A stretch of DNA of 64,000 nucleotides from Bidens hawaiensis (taxonomy: Eukaryota > Streptophyta > Magnoliopsida > Asterales > Asteraceae). The DNA lies in NCBI GenBank assembly GCA_021521415.1, contig JAIQDT010007613.1:1-64000 (forward strand). Direction: 5' to 3'. Below the pieces are notes generated by a model. It had not been told where the DNA came from. It saw nothing but the letters and a program-made list of their open reading frames with translations, and ran no database searches. The number at the start of each line of letters is the position of its first letter. Within the stretch, counting starts at the first letter, position 1. Shown in pieces: positions 1 to 11,224 of this stretch. The position numbers and the translations under genes were made by a program.

Positions 1-597
1 GTTTAACATGTTTTTTTTTTCTTAAACTCTACGTTTCTTCTTTATTAAGGAACATATGTTTTTCTTTTACTTTTCTTTTCCTTTTTCTTTTATAATATAT
101 TTGAACCTATAGTTCAAATCGTATATCTCTTATTATCGTATTAGGACCTTTATTCCGTTATGTTTTTGTTGCTAAATTTAATGTTTTCCAACAACGTATA
201 TCATTTAGTTTAATATTAATAACTATATACAATATAACATTTTTATCTTTATTCACTAATAAAGATTATTTTATTATTTCTTTATTCTTTCTCTTTTAAT
301 TATTATTCAAAACTTATTTTAATAATAATCATACTATATTTATAATAAAGATTTATACTTTTATCTTTATCTTTATATTTTCTTTTCTTTATTTTCTTTT
401 GTTTATTTTCGAGGTATTGACTATACCCGTAACTAGGGTCTAAGCCTTTATTATTTTATTAATATTTTTTTCGGGCATTATGCCAACCTTGTTTGGTTTA
501 TTATTTTCTAAACTCACGGGCAGCACTTCGACGTTGGCACGTATATCGAGAATCTTGATCAACACATCCGTGACACGCAAATCGAGATACGCCGGTC

Positions 598-777
598 GGC
601 AGGTACTTCGAGGCGGATCGTCGGGTTATCTCGGGTCGGCACGTACTTCGAGGCGGTACGTCGGTTCGGCTCGGGTCGTCACGTACTTTGAGGCGGAACG
701 TCGGGTCGTCTCAGGTCGTCACGTACTTCGAGGTGGAACATCGGGTCGTTTCAGATCGGCACGTACTTTGAGATAAT
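598..777. repeat. 40-bp tandem repeat, about 4.5 copies
   Basis: Units begin at 598, 638, 678, 718 and 758. Each carries a CACGTACTTYGAGG-like core and a GTCGGGTC-like end. The array is much more GC-rich than the T-rich sequence beside it. It lies in the R/U5 part of the LTR and creates a spurious open frame at 480-776. Confidence 0.85.
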
Positions 778-933
778 GTCCTCGGTATGTCGGTGTATTG
801 TTGGTTTATTAGTATGGATTATCAGGTGGTCGGTACACGTTTATCGAGGTAAATTTTAGAGAGAGTGTGTGAGTATCCTAGAAAGAGAAAGAGATGTGTG
901 AATGGTGTGTGAAAAATGACAGGCCAAATGCCT

Positions 934-943
934 CTATTAATAG
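934..943 (-). promoter_or_regulatory. TATA-like box of the left LTR
   Basis: CTATTAATAG is self-complementary. Reading minus, it is preceded by a G-box-rich U3 and followed by a leader full of CTCTTTCTCT and CACACA runs. This fits an RNA polymerase II start of an LTR near 900-910. The orientation comes from the adjoining minus-strand pol. Confidence 0.5.
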
Positions 944-1035
944 GCTGAGTCGCCATGCCATCGCGATACGTGATGGATAGAAATAACCCCGTCGCGTATC
1001 GCGAAGTAGGGTTGATGAGTCATACGTAGGTCTAC

Positions 1036-1158
1036 CACGTGGCAGGGGCGGTTCCTCGTGGCGAGCCTTATGCCACGTTGTGACACATGGCAAGACACGT
1101 GTCATATTATCATAGCCTTTTGCCACGTGGTGACCCGTGTCAGTTGGAGTGCCACGTG
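1036..1158 (-). promoter_or_regulatory. Cluster of CACGTG (G-box) motifs in LTR U3
   Basis: Perfect CACGTG hexamers occur at 1036-1041, 1096-1101, 1124-1129 and 1153-1158. Degenerate relatives (CACGTT, CACATG) lie between them. Most sit in a TGCCACGTGG context, the ABRE/G-box type bound by plant bZIP and bHLH factors. All lie within about 100-225 bp upstream of the TATA-like box in LTR orientation. Confidence 0.6.
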
Positions 1159-1186
1159 GCATGACACATGTCGGGTTGTCAGACAT

Positions 1187-1209
1187 CGCCATCGCGATAC
1201 GCGATGGCG
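1187..1209. repeat. Perfect short hairpin in LTR U3
   Basis: Arms CGCCATCGCG (1187-1196) and CGCGATGGCG (1200-1209) are exact reverse complements around an ATA loop. Related CATCGCGATACGTGATGG occurs at about 958-975, so the palindrome is a repeated theme of this LTR. Confidence 0.8.
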
Positions 1210-1316
1210 TTGTGTCCAAGTATAGCGCGTATGGCGATCGGCCACGAATTCAGAATTTTTCATTTTTGATCCTTGGAGTTTTGATATTTTTGACCCGATA
1301 TTTTCGTGATGTTACA

Positions 1317-1327
1317 CCTCCCAACCC
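1317..1327 (-). other. Polypurine tract beside the left LTR
   Basis: The minus strand reads GGGTTGGGAGG immediately before TGTAACATC, the layout of a Ty3 PPT priming plus-strand DNA. It is interrupted by TT, so it is a weak tract. Confidence 0.5.
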
Positions 1328-1437
1328 ATCTTCGACCACAAGAACATCAATATATGTGTTTGTAGATATACATTTTCTTTTATTTGTTTATTTATTTATT
1401 TTTTTATTTATTTATCTTCGACCACAAGAACATCAAT
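1328..1437. repeat. 24-bp direct repeat around a T-rich insert
   Basis: The same 24 bases (starting ATCTTCGACC) occur at 1328-1351 and 1414-1437. Between them lie 62 bp of mostly TTTA-type simple sequence. One copy continues the pol frame; the other abuts the PPT. This looks like filler inserted with a duplication at a repaired break. Confidence 0.8.
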
Positions 1438-4400
1438 GCCTCGCATGAGTTCTGATGGAAGATTATCGTCTTTCAAGGCTTCGAGTTGTGCATCGCGAAT
1501 CTGATCGGGTAAGTTGGCGTGAATCGTGAGTTGTAATGCTCGCACTCGTCTAGGTTTATCGGTTTCTTCTCTGCTAAGAGCATCGGCCATTACATTGGCC
1601 TTGCCAGGGTGATACTTGATGGCACAGTCATAATCCTTAAGCAGCTCGACCCAACGACGCTGTCGCATGTTCAGCTCCTTCTGATCGTAGATATGTTGGA
1701 GGCTCTTGTGGTCGGTGTAAATGTGTAAACTTGGTACCGTACAAGTAATGCCTCCATATCTTAAGAGCAAACACCACAGCTCCGAGTTCCAGGTCATGTG
1801 TCGTGTAGTTCTTCTCGTGAATCCGTAGTTGTCAAGAGGCATACGCTATAACCTTCTCGAGTTGCATCAACATGCAACCGAGACCCTGTATCGATGCGTC
1901 ACAATGCACCTCAAAATTTTCTGTTCCCTCGGAAAGGGCTAGGATAGGGGCGCTACAGAGTTTGGTTTTCAACAGTTGGAAAGCAGATTCCTGCGCGTCA
2001 CCGCAATTGTACTTAGTACCCTTGTGCGTCAAGGCGGTGAGGGGTTGAGCAATCTTTGAAAATCCCTCAATGAAACGTCGGTAGTAGCCAGCCAGTCCTA
2101 GGAATTGTCGCACCTCAGTCGGAGTCTTAGGTGCTTCCCAGTTTTTGATGGCTTCTACCTTGCCGGGATCGACATGGATACCATTCTCAATGATCACATG
2201 TCCTAAGAAGTGAACCTCGCGAAGCCAAAATTCGCATTTCGAGAGTTTAGCGTACAGTTGTTCCTTCTTTAGCAATTCTAGGATCAACCTCAGGTGTTCT
2301 TCGTGGTCAGCCTTGTTCTTGGAGTAGACGAGGATATCATTAAAAAAACAATCACAAACTTGTCGAGGTACGCCTTTCATACTCAGTTCATGAGGTCCAT
2401 AAATACGGCTGGTGCGTTGGTTAAGCCAAAAGGCATAACTTAAAACCTATAGTGACTGTACCGAGTCCTTAATGCCGTCTTTGAAATATCTTCTTCGCGC
2501 ACTCTCAGCTGATGGTAACCAGATCTCAGATCGATCTTCGAGTAGTAACTCGATCCTTGAAGCTGGTCGAACAGATCATCAGTTCAGGGTAAGGGATAAC
2601 GGTTCTTGATCGTCACCTTATTCAGCTATCGGTAGTCGATGCACATGCGGAAAGTCCCGTCCTTCTTTTGGACAAATAAGACAGGGGCTCCCCATGGTGA
2701 TGAGCTAGGTCGGATAAAACCTTTATCCAACAAATCTTGCAATTGAGTGGACAACTCTTGAAGCTCCGCCGGTGCGAGCCAATACGGGGCTCGTGCTATG
2801 GGTGCTGCACAGGGGGTCAATTCGATTTGGAACTCGACTTGTCAAATAGGTGGGAGTCCAGGCAAATCCTCAGGGAAGACTTCTGGAAAATCTCGCAAAA
2901 TCGGTATGTCTTCGATTCGCTTCTCCTCCGCGGGTTTCTCGACAATATGGGCTAAAATTGCTGGATGACCCTTTCGTAAATATTTATGCGCCTTCATGAG
3001 GGTGATGACGCTTGAAGTCATGCCGCTCTTCTCGCCCTGCATCGAAATGATTTCGCCGGAAGGGGGAGTGATGTGGACTATCTTGTCGTGACATATAATC
3101 CCCGCTCGGTTCTCTGATAGCCAGTCCATGCCGACAACAACATCGAAACTACCAAGTGAAAAGGGTATGAGGTCGATATCAAAAGTATGACCCGAAAGTT
3201 TTAACTTACATCCTGCAAGTACATGAGTTGTTTCTATAGACTTACCGTCAGCTAATTCAACAGGAAACTCAGCATCTAACGAGGTTGGAGTTAACTCTAA
3301 AAGTTTACTAAAGGCTTTCGATACAAAACTCCTATCAGCTCCAGTGTCAAACAAAACAGAAGCAAAACAGTCGTTCAAAGGAAACTTACCGGTAACCACA
3401 TTCGGATCGCTGCGGGCCTGGCCCGACCCAATGACGAAAACTCTACCTTTACCACTACTTCCGCCACCATTGTTGCCTCCATTGTTCTCATTCTGCTTTA
3501 GTTTGGGGCAATCCTTCCTGAAATGACCCTCTTGACCACACTCGAAACACCCTTTAGTCGCCGTAGGCTGTTTAGGAGCACCCTTGGCCGCTAGGTCTCC
3601 CCTACATTCTTTGGCCTGATGACCCATTTTTCCTCATCTCAGACACTTGATACGGTCGCATGCGCCAGCATGGTGATAGTTGCACTTGTTGCATTTCGGG
3701 TACTTCCCAGCATAGCCACTCGAACCCTGCCCGACACCGTTGTTGTTATTGTTGGAACCCTGATTATTGAAGCTCCGAGTGAGTTCGGGCTTACGGTAGT
3801 GTTGTTGATGTGGGGGGTTCGATGATGAGGACCTGGTGTTGTCAAATTTCCTCTTTCCATTACCCGGGTTGTTGTTGTTATCAGTGATTGAGTTGTCTTG
3901 GGTTTTAGAGGTTGAACCTCTAGGTGGTAACGCACCTTGTGTCACTACCTGGTCCATCAGTTTGTGGGCTAATCGGATCGCTTGTTGAATTGTAACTGGT
4001 TTGGAAGACGTCACCATACCCTGAATTTGTGGTACCAAACCATCGATATACATCTCGATTCTCTTACTCGGCGGGTCTACCATCCGTGGGCACATTACGG
4101 CTAGCTCATGGGAACGGGTAGTGTAGGCTTCATTCTCGGAACCCACCATTTTCAATGACCAAAACTCAGATTCCAACTTCGCGATTTCCTCTCTTGGACA
4201 GTACTCTTCTCGCAACATGTTCTTGAACTCTTCCCAGTTCATAGCGTTCGCCAAATTCAATTCAAGAATTTGCACATTGGAGTTCCACCAAGTGAGAGCA
4301 GAATCTTCCAGTGTTCCAGCAGCAAATTTGAACCTACTGGCGGGTGGACAGTTACACATCTCGAAAGCTGACTCTGCCTTCTCAGCCCAACGCAAGAAAC

Positions 4401-4601
4401 CTATGGCTCCCTCAGTGCCCTTAAACGAATTGGCCTTCAATCCAGGTAGTTCTTGAAAGTACAGGCTCCGGCTGGACCTCCGTCTTGATTCTGAACATGT
4501 GCGGCTAGAGCTGCCGCCGCATGGTCATTCAATAGGGTTTGGAGTTCTGCTGCGGTTAGGTTGATGTTACCGCGACCGTGCCAAGCGTTTCTTCCAGCCA
4601 T
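1414..4601 (-). pseudogene. Gypsy-1 gag-pol remnant (Tekay-like Ty3 chromovirus), no integrase
   Basis: This is a broken Ty3 polyprotein. Gag starts at the ATG at 4601 and loses frame near 4440. It contains the retrotransposon gag core (ALTWWNSNV) and a CCHC knuckle whose second Cys is now a stop near 3634. A second knuckle, CFECGQEGHFRKDC, is intact. Protease has the DTGADRSF active site (3627-2842 frame). RT covers about 2820-1850 with stops and frame changes; its usual FIDD reads FFND. RNase H keeps [12 protein letters not shown] and [14 protein letters not shown] (1842-1414). Integrase and chromodomain are missing, and the frame runs straight into a repeat and the PPT. The lineage is inferred from similarity to the element at 18968-32200. 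It is dead. Confidence 0.9.
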
Positions 4602-4899
4602 CTCCTAGAATCACAGCATAAAATGTTAGACATGAATTCCCGGTTTCATATGCAACACACCATACACGTAATAAAAGGTAGGTAAGAAAGAAAAGATAAA
4701 AGAAGTAAACATCACATCACAACCATATAATAATCCAAATAATAATTCATGATTAAAACTATTTTATTCGCTACAAAGTATTTAAAACCAAACCTTAAAA
4801 TCATAGAAAATAATAGTTTGGATGGAGACAACCCCTACATCTAGGTGTTATCATTCTCAAATATCATCGTCTGAGAAAACCTCTGAGTATGCCTCCAGC

Positions 4900-5547
4900 T
4901 CAGCCGGTTCTTCTCCGGTTCCTCTTGGGTTCCTCTTTGGAATCTTCCTCGGGTTCCTCCTCAGGTTCTGCTGCATTCTGGGCAATCTGCGTTTGTAAGA
5001 TATCGCAACGCTCTAGAGCAATCTCTGTCCGGGATCTCGCCACAAGGAGTCGCTCTTGTAAATCTATCATCTCTGCTTGCATTTTTCTCATAATCTTCAT
5101 TTTTTGATCATTAGCATCCTGCGCTTCCCTCACAGCTTCCTTCAGGCGGAAAATTTCTTTCCTAGCCTCGGTTCCATCTCTTAATAATTCGGGAACGTTC
5201 ACTTTCGCCGAGCGAATAAAATCCGTGTCACGCTCTAGACAGGAAACAACAGCTGCGAGAACACGCTCTATCGGTTCGGTTGTGGGTGGTAGGGTGTTGG
5301 GGTAAGTAGGGCGGCTAGGGTGAGGTAGTGGGGGAGCTTGTTCGCGGTAAACCATACGCCTAATCAGACTCGGGTACCAATCCCAGCTAACGTCGTCATC
5401 GTACATGCCTCCAGACAGGCGATACCTCTTCAGTGCAGGGGCTTCTAGTTCCGGGACTACTCGGGGTGGCGACCAGGTAGGTAGCTGCGGTTCCTTTCCA
5501 TGAGCATGAGTCACCTGGTCGGATGATTATGATGGTGGCGTCGACAT
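4900..5547 (-). pseudogene. Pre-gag ORF of gypsy-1, charged coiled-coil protein
   Basis: An extra frame lies between the PBS and gag, in the same sense as gag. The first ATG in frame is at 5547, but codon 7 is a TAA (5527-5529). After that the frame is open for about 204 codons to 4900. The N-terminal third is Pro-rich (SPPRVVPELEAP, PHPSRPTYPNTLPP). The middle and C-terminal parts are strongly charged and heptad-like (KEIFRLKEAVREAQD to LQERLLVARSRTEIALERC), which suggests a long coiled coil. The end is acidic then basic (EEEPEEDSKEEPKRNRRR). I know no family for it. A frame of similar length occupies the same place in the element at 18968-32200. About 300 nt without a gene separate it from gag. 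Confidence 0.6.
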
Positions 5548-5707
5548 CCCTACAGGTAAGTCGTGTATGCGCGCGTATGAGTGAATGAGGTAAAGAGATA
5601 AAGATAGCGAAAGACTAAATAAAATGTATATGCAGTGCGTAGAAATTATAACTAATGGGTCGTTGCGGTTATAGTCTAGTATGCATGCAATTTCTAGTTC
5701 GCTATAA

Positions 5708-5725
5708 CCAATGGCTCTGATACCA
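5708..5725 (-). other. Primer binding site of gypsy-1
   Basis: The minus strand reads TGGTATCAGAGCCATTGG, complementary to the 3' end of plant initiator tRNA-Met. It begins three bases inside the LTR end at 5729, which fixes that LTR as the 5' one and sets the element on the minus strand. Confidence 0.9.
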
Positions 5726-5728
5726 ATC

Positions 5729-8242
5729 TGTCACACCCTCAAAATCCACTAACGGAGTTTTACCGTCAGAGGGTGTGAACTAACAGGATCAGAATCATTA
5801 GTTATAATCAAACACCATAAATAAAGTTTTTCAAACCACGAAACATTTAAGTTTAAATAAGTGCGGAAGCGTAAATTCATAAACCAAGTGTTGCCTAACG
5901 CAGGACGACTTAAACCCAATTAATAACAGTTTAAAAACAAGTTTGCAAAAACGTTAGAGTTCAATGGAATGCATATTCTTATACCGAGCGCCCGCCTCGG
6001 CTACCTGAGAATAACATACTAAAAGTGTCAACACGGGGTTGGTGAGTTCACATATATAAATAAAGAAAATGTTCTCGTTTAAGTGTTTGCGTTTTGCGTT
6101 TGCGTTTGTGTTACCAGATGATGTTATGTCAATTATATATCAATAGGTAGCTAGCCTATAAAACAAGTATTACTAAGTGTTCGACGCCGAAGCTGACTGT
6201 TTATCAATTGCCTTGCCACCATGTCTACCACGATCATGGAAAATGTGTTAGCCAAAATTACACCCACTCGACCTCCAGTCGAGTTTAGAGTTGGGTGGGG
6301 TTTGTCAAACCCAGTAGTACTACTCAACAGTGACTCGCTATTATCCAAATATTAAACGGTTCGATGTTATGAAGGACTTTAGTTGGTTCGCTTGCCACTT
6401 AGCCTTACAAGTGATATATAATTAATAACAACATCTAAAGCATTTTGGAGTATGTTATCTCCCCCAAGTAAAAAACGTTTAAAAGAGTAAAAGGGGAACG
6501 TGAAACTCATTGTTTGCGAAGAATTCAAAAACAAGTCAACCGAGAGATGCACGTCACATAAAATCCTCACTAGCGTTCAAAAACAAGAATGAGATTTTCT
6601 AAGTGTTGGAACTATTATTGAGTCTCCAGACTCGGCACATAATACCTATGCATGAGATACGTTTCGTGTTTCGTTTGTGAATTATGTGTGACTCGACAAA
6701 CACATTGGTGATACGTTACATATGTATACAACTACTTAAGCATCAAATACTAACATTGTACATTACTAGTAAATTATTCCCCACAAGGGGCAATTTAGTC
6801 AAAACATAGCAATTATCGATCAACAAACATGTTTCATGTATTGTCACATAGTTTAGCAGCTAGTTTTATCAAGACAGAATCTACTTGGAAATATTACTAA
6901 ATTCAACAGATCATAATATATCAATTAATTTACCAAAAATCGTCACAAAAGCACACATGAGTTAGGTTTTCAGAACTACTTTTATTGCATTTTTATTCCA
7001 CATAGATTTCTCACAATAACCAAAACATTACAGTAAACTCACATCAGTCAAAATCATGCGCAACAGAATGATATTTGTTATTCTTGTTAAATGGTAATTC
7101 CAATTAATGCAAGACCAATTGGGTTAGATTTTTAACTCAATATGTTAACTTCCAGAAGTGGAACTAACTCATTTGGTCTTGTAGTTTATGAGATATGATA
7201 ATTACAAAACAGCCTAACAGCAGACCTCACAATTCAGACTTGCACTTCAGTTTTGTAAAATAATAAAAGTTAACTTTTACACGTCCAAAAATTACAAACT
7301 TGGACTTTATAGAAACTAGACTCAACCTAGTACACTGTAGTGTTAAGAATTTCGACCAATTACCACATTAACATTCAGTTACAGTCGTCTAAACATAAAC
7401 TTAACAATCTGTCCAGTACCAGTTTACATCAAAACTCAACATAATAACAATCTATGAACCATAACCCATGCATATAACACTCTAGTCACAATATTTACCA
7501 ATCATGCATATCAATATCACATTACACACATAGTTAGGTTTTTTCTTGAAAGTTTAAATCAAAGAACAAGTGATTATCAAACAACAATAACACAATTAGT
7601 TATCAATTTCATTAGCAATCATCATCAAGCATATAATCAAACCCTAACTCATCTTAATCATCAATTTCGTGACTTAGGGTTTTGGATTAACCCATTCAAT
7701 ATCAAAATTAAACATATAGAACGCATAGAGGAGTTGTTAATTACCTATTTAGCACTCTAATTCCTTCAAGATGCTTGAAAAGATTGTATGTATGTGTGTA
7801 TGTTTACGGCAGCCAAGGGGATGGGAGAGGGAGGCCGATCGGTTGTGAGAGAGAGGGAGGGAGTATAGGGTTTTTGTTATTATTTAATAATAATATGTCA
7901 CACAATAGTCCCTCCTCTTTTAGTTATTACTTTTCTAGCATAAAATAGACTTTTGCATCTTGAGTTAATGTTCTACATATAAATATCAAATAATACATAA
8001 ACCTAACGCATAATTATCAAATAGTTATTGTTTTGATGTTTGTCGTTTGTTCACCAATGGTTTGCGTCAACTCTTTTGCGTTTCGGTGCAATCCCGAAGG
8101 ACTACATGTGTAGTGATTGTCAAGCGTCATTTAAAACCCTAGTTTAAATGTAACGGGATGTGCGTTATAGATCAAGTGATCTTAAGTTTGAATTGACGGA
8201 GTTTGAATTAACGGAGTTAACCTGAAATTGACGAGTGTCACA
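5729..8242 (-). mobile_element. 5' LTR of gypsy-1 (2.5 kb)
   Basis: The boundaries are TGTCACACCC at 5729 (next to the PBS) and GAGTGTCACA ending at 8242, giving TG...CA ends on either strand. On the minus strand a leader-like stretch rich in CTCTCTC and CCATCCCC at about 7870-7800 suggests the transcription start. A splice-donor-like AAATAG/GTAATT lies at 7749-7740. The rest is AT-rich with no gene. The LTR on the other side of the coding region (1-1316) is unrelated, so a target duplication cannot be tested. Confidence 0.75.
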
Positions 8243-9100
8243 CTATGAAATATAAAAGGAGCCAATTCTTTTAAAAAAGAAAAAGAAAAAAAATTCTTTT
8301 TCTTCTTCTTTTAACCTAATATTACTTGCTTCCAATCTCAACCAAATCTCAAAAGATAACATTGGATTTTCTCTGCAAATCACGATCTTTCCCATATCTT
8401 CATGAGTCCTCATAATGATATTGCAAGATCAATGTACAGAACCTCAACCATTCACGAAGCTTGATAAGACTTTGAGACTCTATAAGAAGCCTATGATCAC
8501 TCTCATTCATCCTCATCTCTAACATTACCTCTTAAAACTCTCCTGATTTCATTCTTGTTTCAGTCATTGAAGCCACAAAACCCTACTCCCAGGGAACCAT
8601 TAATCAGGGATGAGCCATAAGGTGTTCATCAATCCTATGTGTGGTAGCAACCAAGAGCAATCCATGGCCGTGAACCTCCTATCCTTTGTGTTTTTTTTTT
8701 CTACTGTGATCAACCCCGAGAAAGTACCTAAAGCCATCACTAACCAGAATGTTACAGATCCTTTTGTGTTAACATTCTTATCCCACAACAGCCCCTAATT
8801 CGATTCAGCAAGCTATCCCTTCATCACACGGGTTAGTAAGATATTGCATCCGTGGAAGTCTTGATCCAGCCCCAAGAACCATTATAAAAGCCCCTAGTTT
8901 GATTCTAACAAAGTAAACCCGAACCCCACTCTAAATCCATTTGGTTTCACATATGAATCATAATATTCTCACAAAGCCTTTATCTACGTATTCTGTCCAA
9001 TATGGACCACCAAATTCACAGGTCATCTGGACCAATTTGAAGACCCTAAGAGTCTTGTGTTCCATCCCTACCAAGAGGTACACAAACTCCAACCTAAAAA
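8243..9100 (+). other. Unassigned sequence with a TATA-like box, no recognisable gene
   Basis: TATAAAAGG occurs at about 8251-8259, followed by an A/T-rich and CT-rich stretch resembling a leader. Short frames of about 62 codons on both strands at 8600-8798 overlap each other and match no family I know. It may be a remnant promoter of an LTR or of a host gene. Confidence 0.3.
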
Positions 9101-11106
9101 CGTTCATTATATTCGTTTAGTTTGAGTTTTACACATCGTATAGGCACACATGTTGTTAATAACAACCAAAACATAATAAATAGTGAAATTCTATAAAACA
9201 TAACTATACTAACAAGTTCAGAATGATCCCTTTCTTAAAAACCCATTTTGCCCACTTAGAACTATTAAAACCATGAAACCGATAAGACACAAACTCGTTT
9301 AGTTGAAAACAGTGCCTTAACAAAGAAAATTTACAAAACAAAATATCGACAGATTGTTTTGAGTCCAAATAAAGGACTTAGTGAGAAAGGTAACTTGTTT
9401 AATAATCATTACAAAAATCAACACTATAATACCCACCAAAATGCTCAGCAATAACTAATAAAACCCAACCAAATAATAACCGGTTTGCCTAACATAATAC
9501 AGTAAGTACAACCCAACGAAATTCATTTTATTCTTGTCAGACTATATAAGTATTTTGCTTATATAGTCTAATGCCCTCAAATCACTAAAACATAAATAGT
9601 TGAAAGACCACAATTGCAACAATAAGTTATTACTAGACATACTTAATATATAAATATATATGTTTTAGAATTTTAGAAGTAAAACTTATTTATTGAATGA
9701 AACTTAATTTTGGGATACTTAAACTGCGGTCTATCAAGAAAAATGCCATATAGAGTCTATTGTTTCAAAACTATTTTAAATAACTAAGTTAACTATACTA
9801 AGTAGAAACTTGAAGCTCACAAATTCTAAAAACTCTAATTTAATAAGACATTATTTATCTAATTTGTTATTTATCTTGTCACATGACTTTTAATAGCATA
9901 TTGTATTATCGCCTAACTCTAAAACGCCTAATATTAGAGTTTTCTAATCTATGAAACCTTATTCTTGAAAACTTTTAGACATATCGAACATATAAAGGAA
10001 AACCTATATATATATATACACACATACACACATGACATTACTGCATACTTGTAAAAATAATTAGATAAATTAAAACACTAAAATCCATAACTTACTAAAT
10101 GAATAAACTTTATTTCAACTCTTGACACAACAAATCCACCATAATCCAAAACGACCTTAGGAATTTGCTATACAACGTAAGTCACGAGCACTGATATTAT
10201 CATGCATATTGCTTTCAGTGACATGGAATATGGATTTAGGTCATTTGGATCCATCTTCGGCATAGCATACATGATTTTTTTGTTATTTGTATCTTCACGC
10301 ATAGAACCAGGTGAGTTCATGCACTACCATTTTTCTTAAATTTTTAGGTGGATACATGCTTTTATATGTTTTTAAACATATTGGTGTATTATTAATCAAG
10401 ACCGATTTAGCTGCCTTAAACAATCCCCAACTTTGTAGCATAATCATTAACTCCGAAAGGAGCCACGGGATATATGGGTAGTACTATCTGGGAGACCCCC
10501 GCACACAGTGGGCTTACATCATGGGACGACCACCCACTGAATAATAAAATGTATATCATGTGACATATATCTGTGCCATTTGTAACTTATGTTGGGCAGA
10601 CATAAGTGTAATTTGTCCCATAACAATAAGGGGTATGGGTAAGGGGCATTTATTTTAGATGTTCACGGGTCGTGGACACAGGTTTGATTGTGAACTTGCC
10701 TAATGTGCACCATACTATTTAGATCATTTATATATATATGTTTTCAAAACTTAAACTCATGAAGTCACCAACTTTTTAGTTGACCCAATTATTTTAAGCA
10801 TGTGTTCAGGTACCTCTTTTAAAGATGTGGAATATATAGAGAATTAGATATGAGCTTGTTTGTAGATAGAAGACCCTCTTTAGAAGACTTACATCAAACC
10901 GTAGAGATCAACCAGAAGAAACCATGGTGGATTGTAGAGAATATCTTCTAACTAGATGGTAGTTGAACTTATAGCTTGTAGTTGTACTTGACATTTGATT
11001 GTAACATTGACCTAGTGTCTTAATATAAATTATTTACCCTATTTCCATTGTGTTTTGGTTGGTATTCAATCGTCATGTCCAACCCCCTAGTCCGGGTGTA
11101 ACACTT
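9101..11106 (+). mobile_element. Probable 5' LTR/leader of gypsy-3
   Basis: This AT-rich stretch has no gene and leads directly to a Ty3 gag start at 11107. The part around 10430-10640 (GGGAGACCCCCGCACA, an AATAAA at about 10541, GTTGGGCAGACATAAG) has the look of a Ty3 LTR R/U5 region. No clear PBS precedes the gag, and I could not align this stretch with the proposed 3' LTR at 46059, so the limits and even the assignment are inference. Confidence 0.35.
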
Positions 11107-11224
11107 ATGTCTGAGGCGGAAGTGGCCGCAATGATTGCTCGCCAACTACAAGCAGTGATACCGACCATTGTAGCACAAGTCACTGATGACATACGTGCCA
11201 ATAAAACTGTTAATCAACCCTTGA
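11107..11224 (+). pseudogene. Gypsy-3 gag, N-terminal fragment
   Basis: The translation starts MSEAEVAAMIARQLQAVIPT and continues to TVNQPL. It parallels the gag N-terminus of the Tekay-like element at 27289 ([19 protein letters not shown]), the short helical start typical of this lineage. The frame is cut at 11224 by the LTR of the copia element. Gag resumes at 44241 on the other side of that 33-kb insertion, in the same orientation. Confidence in the family is good; the start codon follows from the alignment of N-termini. Confidence 0.75.

Larger units (their letters stand above)
1..1316 (-). mobile_element. LTR of a minus-strand Ty3 element, cut by the window edge
   Basis: Read on the minus strand it begins TGTAACATCACG directly after a purine tract that follows the gag-pol remnant, so it sits where a 3' LTR should be. 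A TATA-like CTATTAATAG at 934-943 is followed by a CT/AC-rich leader typical of LTR transcription starts. U3 is therefore about 1316-944, and R/U5 runs to the window edge, with 40-bp repeats and a T-rich tail (1-480). It does not resemble the LTR at 5729-8242 on the other side of the same coding region. No gene is visible in it. Confidence 0.65.

Noticed and set aside
480..776. A 98-codon plus-strand frame rich in Arg and Gly
   Set aside because: It arises from the 40-bp tandem repeat, whose length is not a multiple of three, and has no protein-like features.
5708..5725. tRNA-like matches at TGGTATCAGAGCC sites
   Set aside because: These are primer binding sites complementary to a tRNA 3' end, not tRNA genes; no cloverleaf follows.
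8600..8798. Overlapping short frames on both strands
   Set aside because: About 62 codons each, no recognisable domain, no supporting start context.
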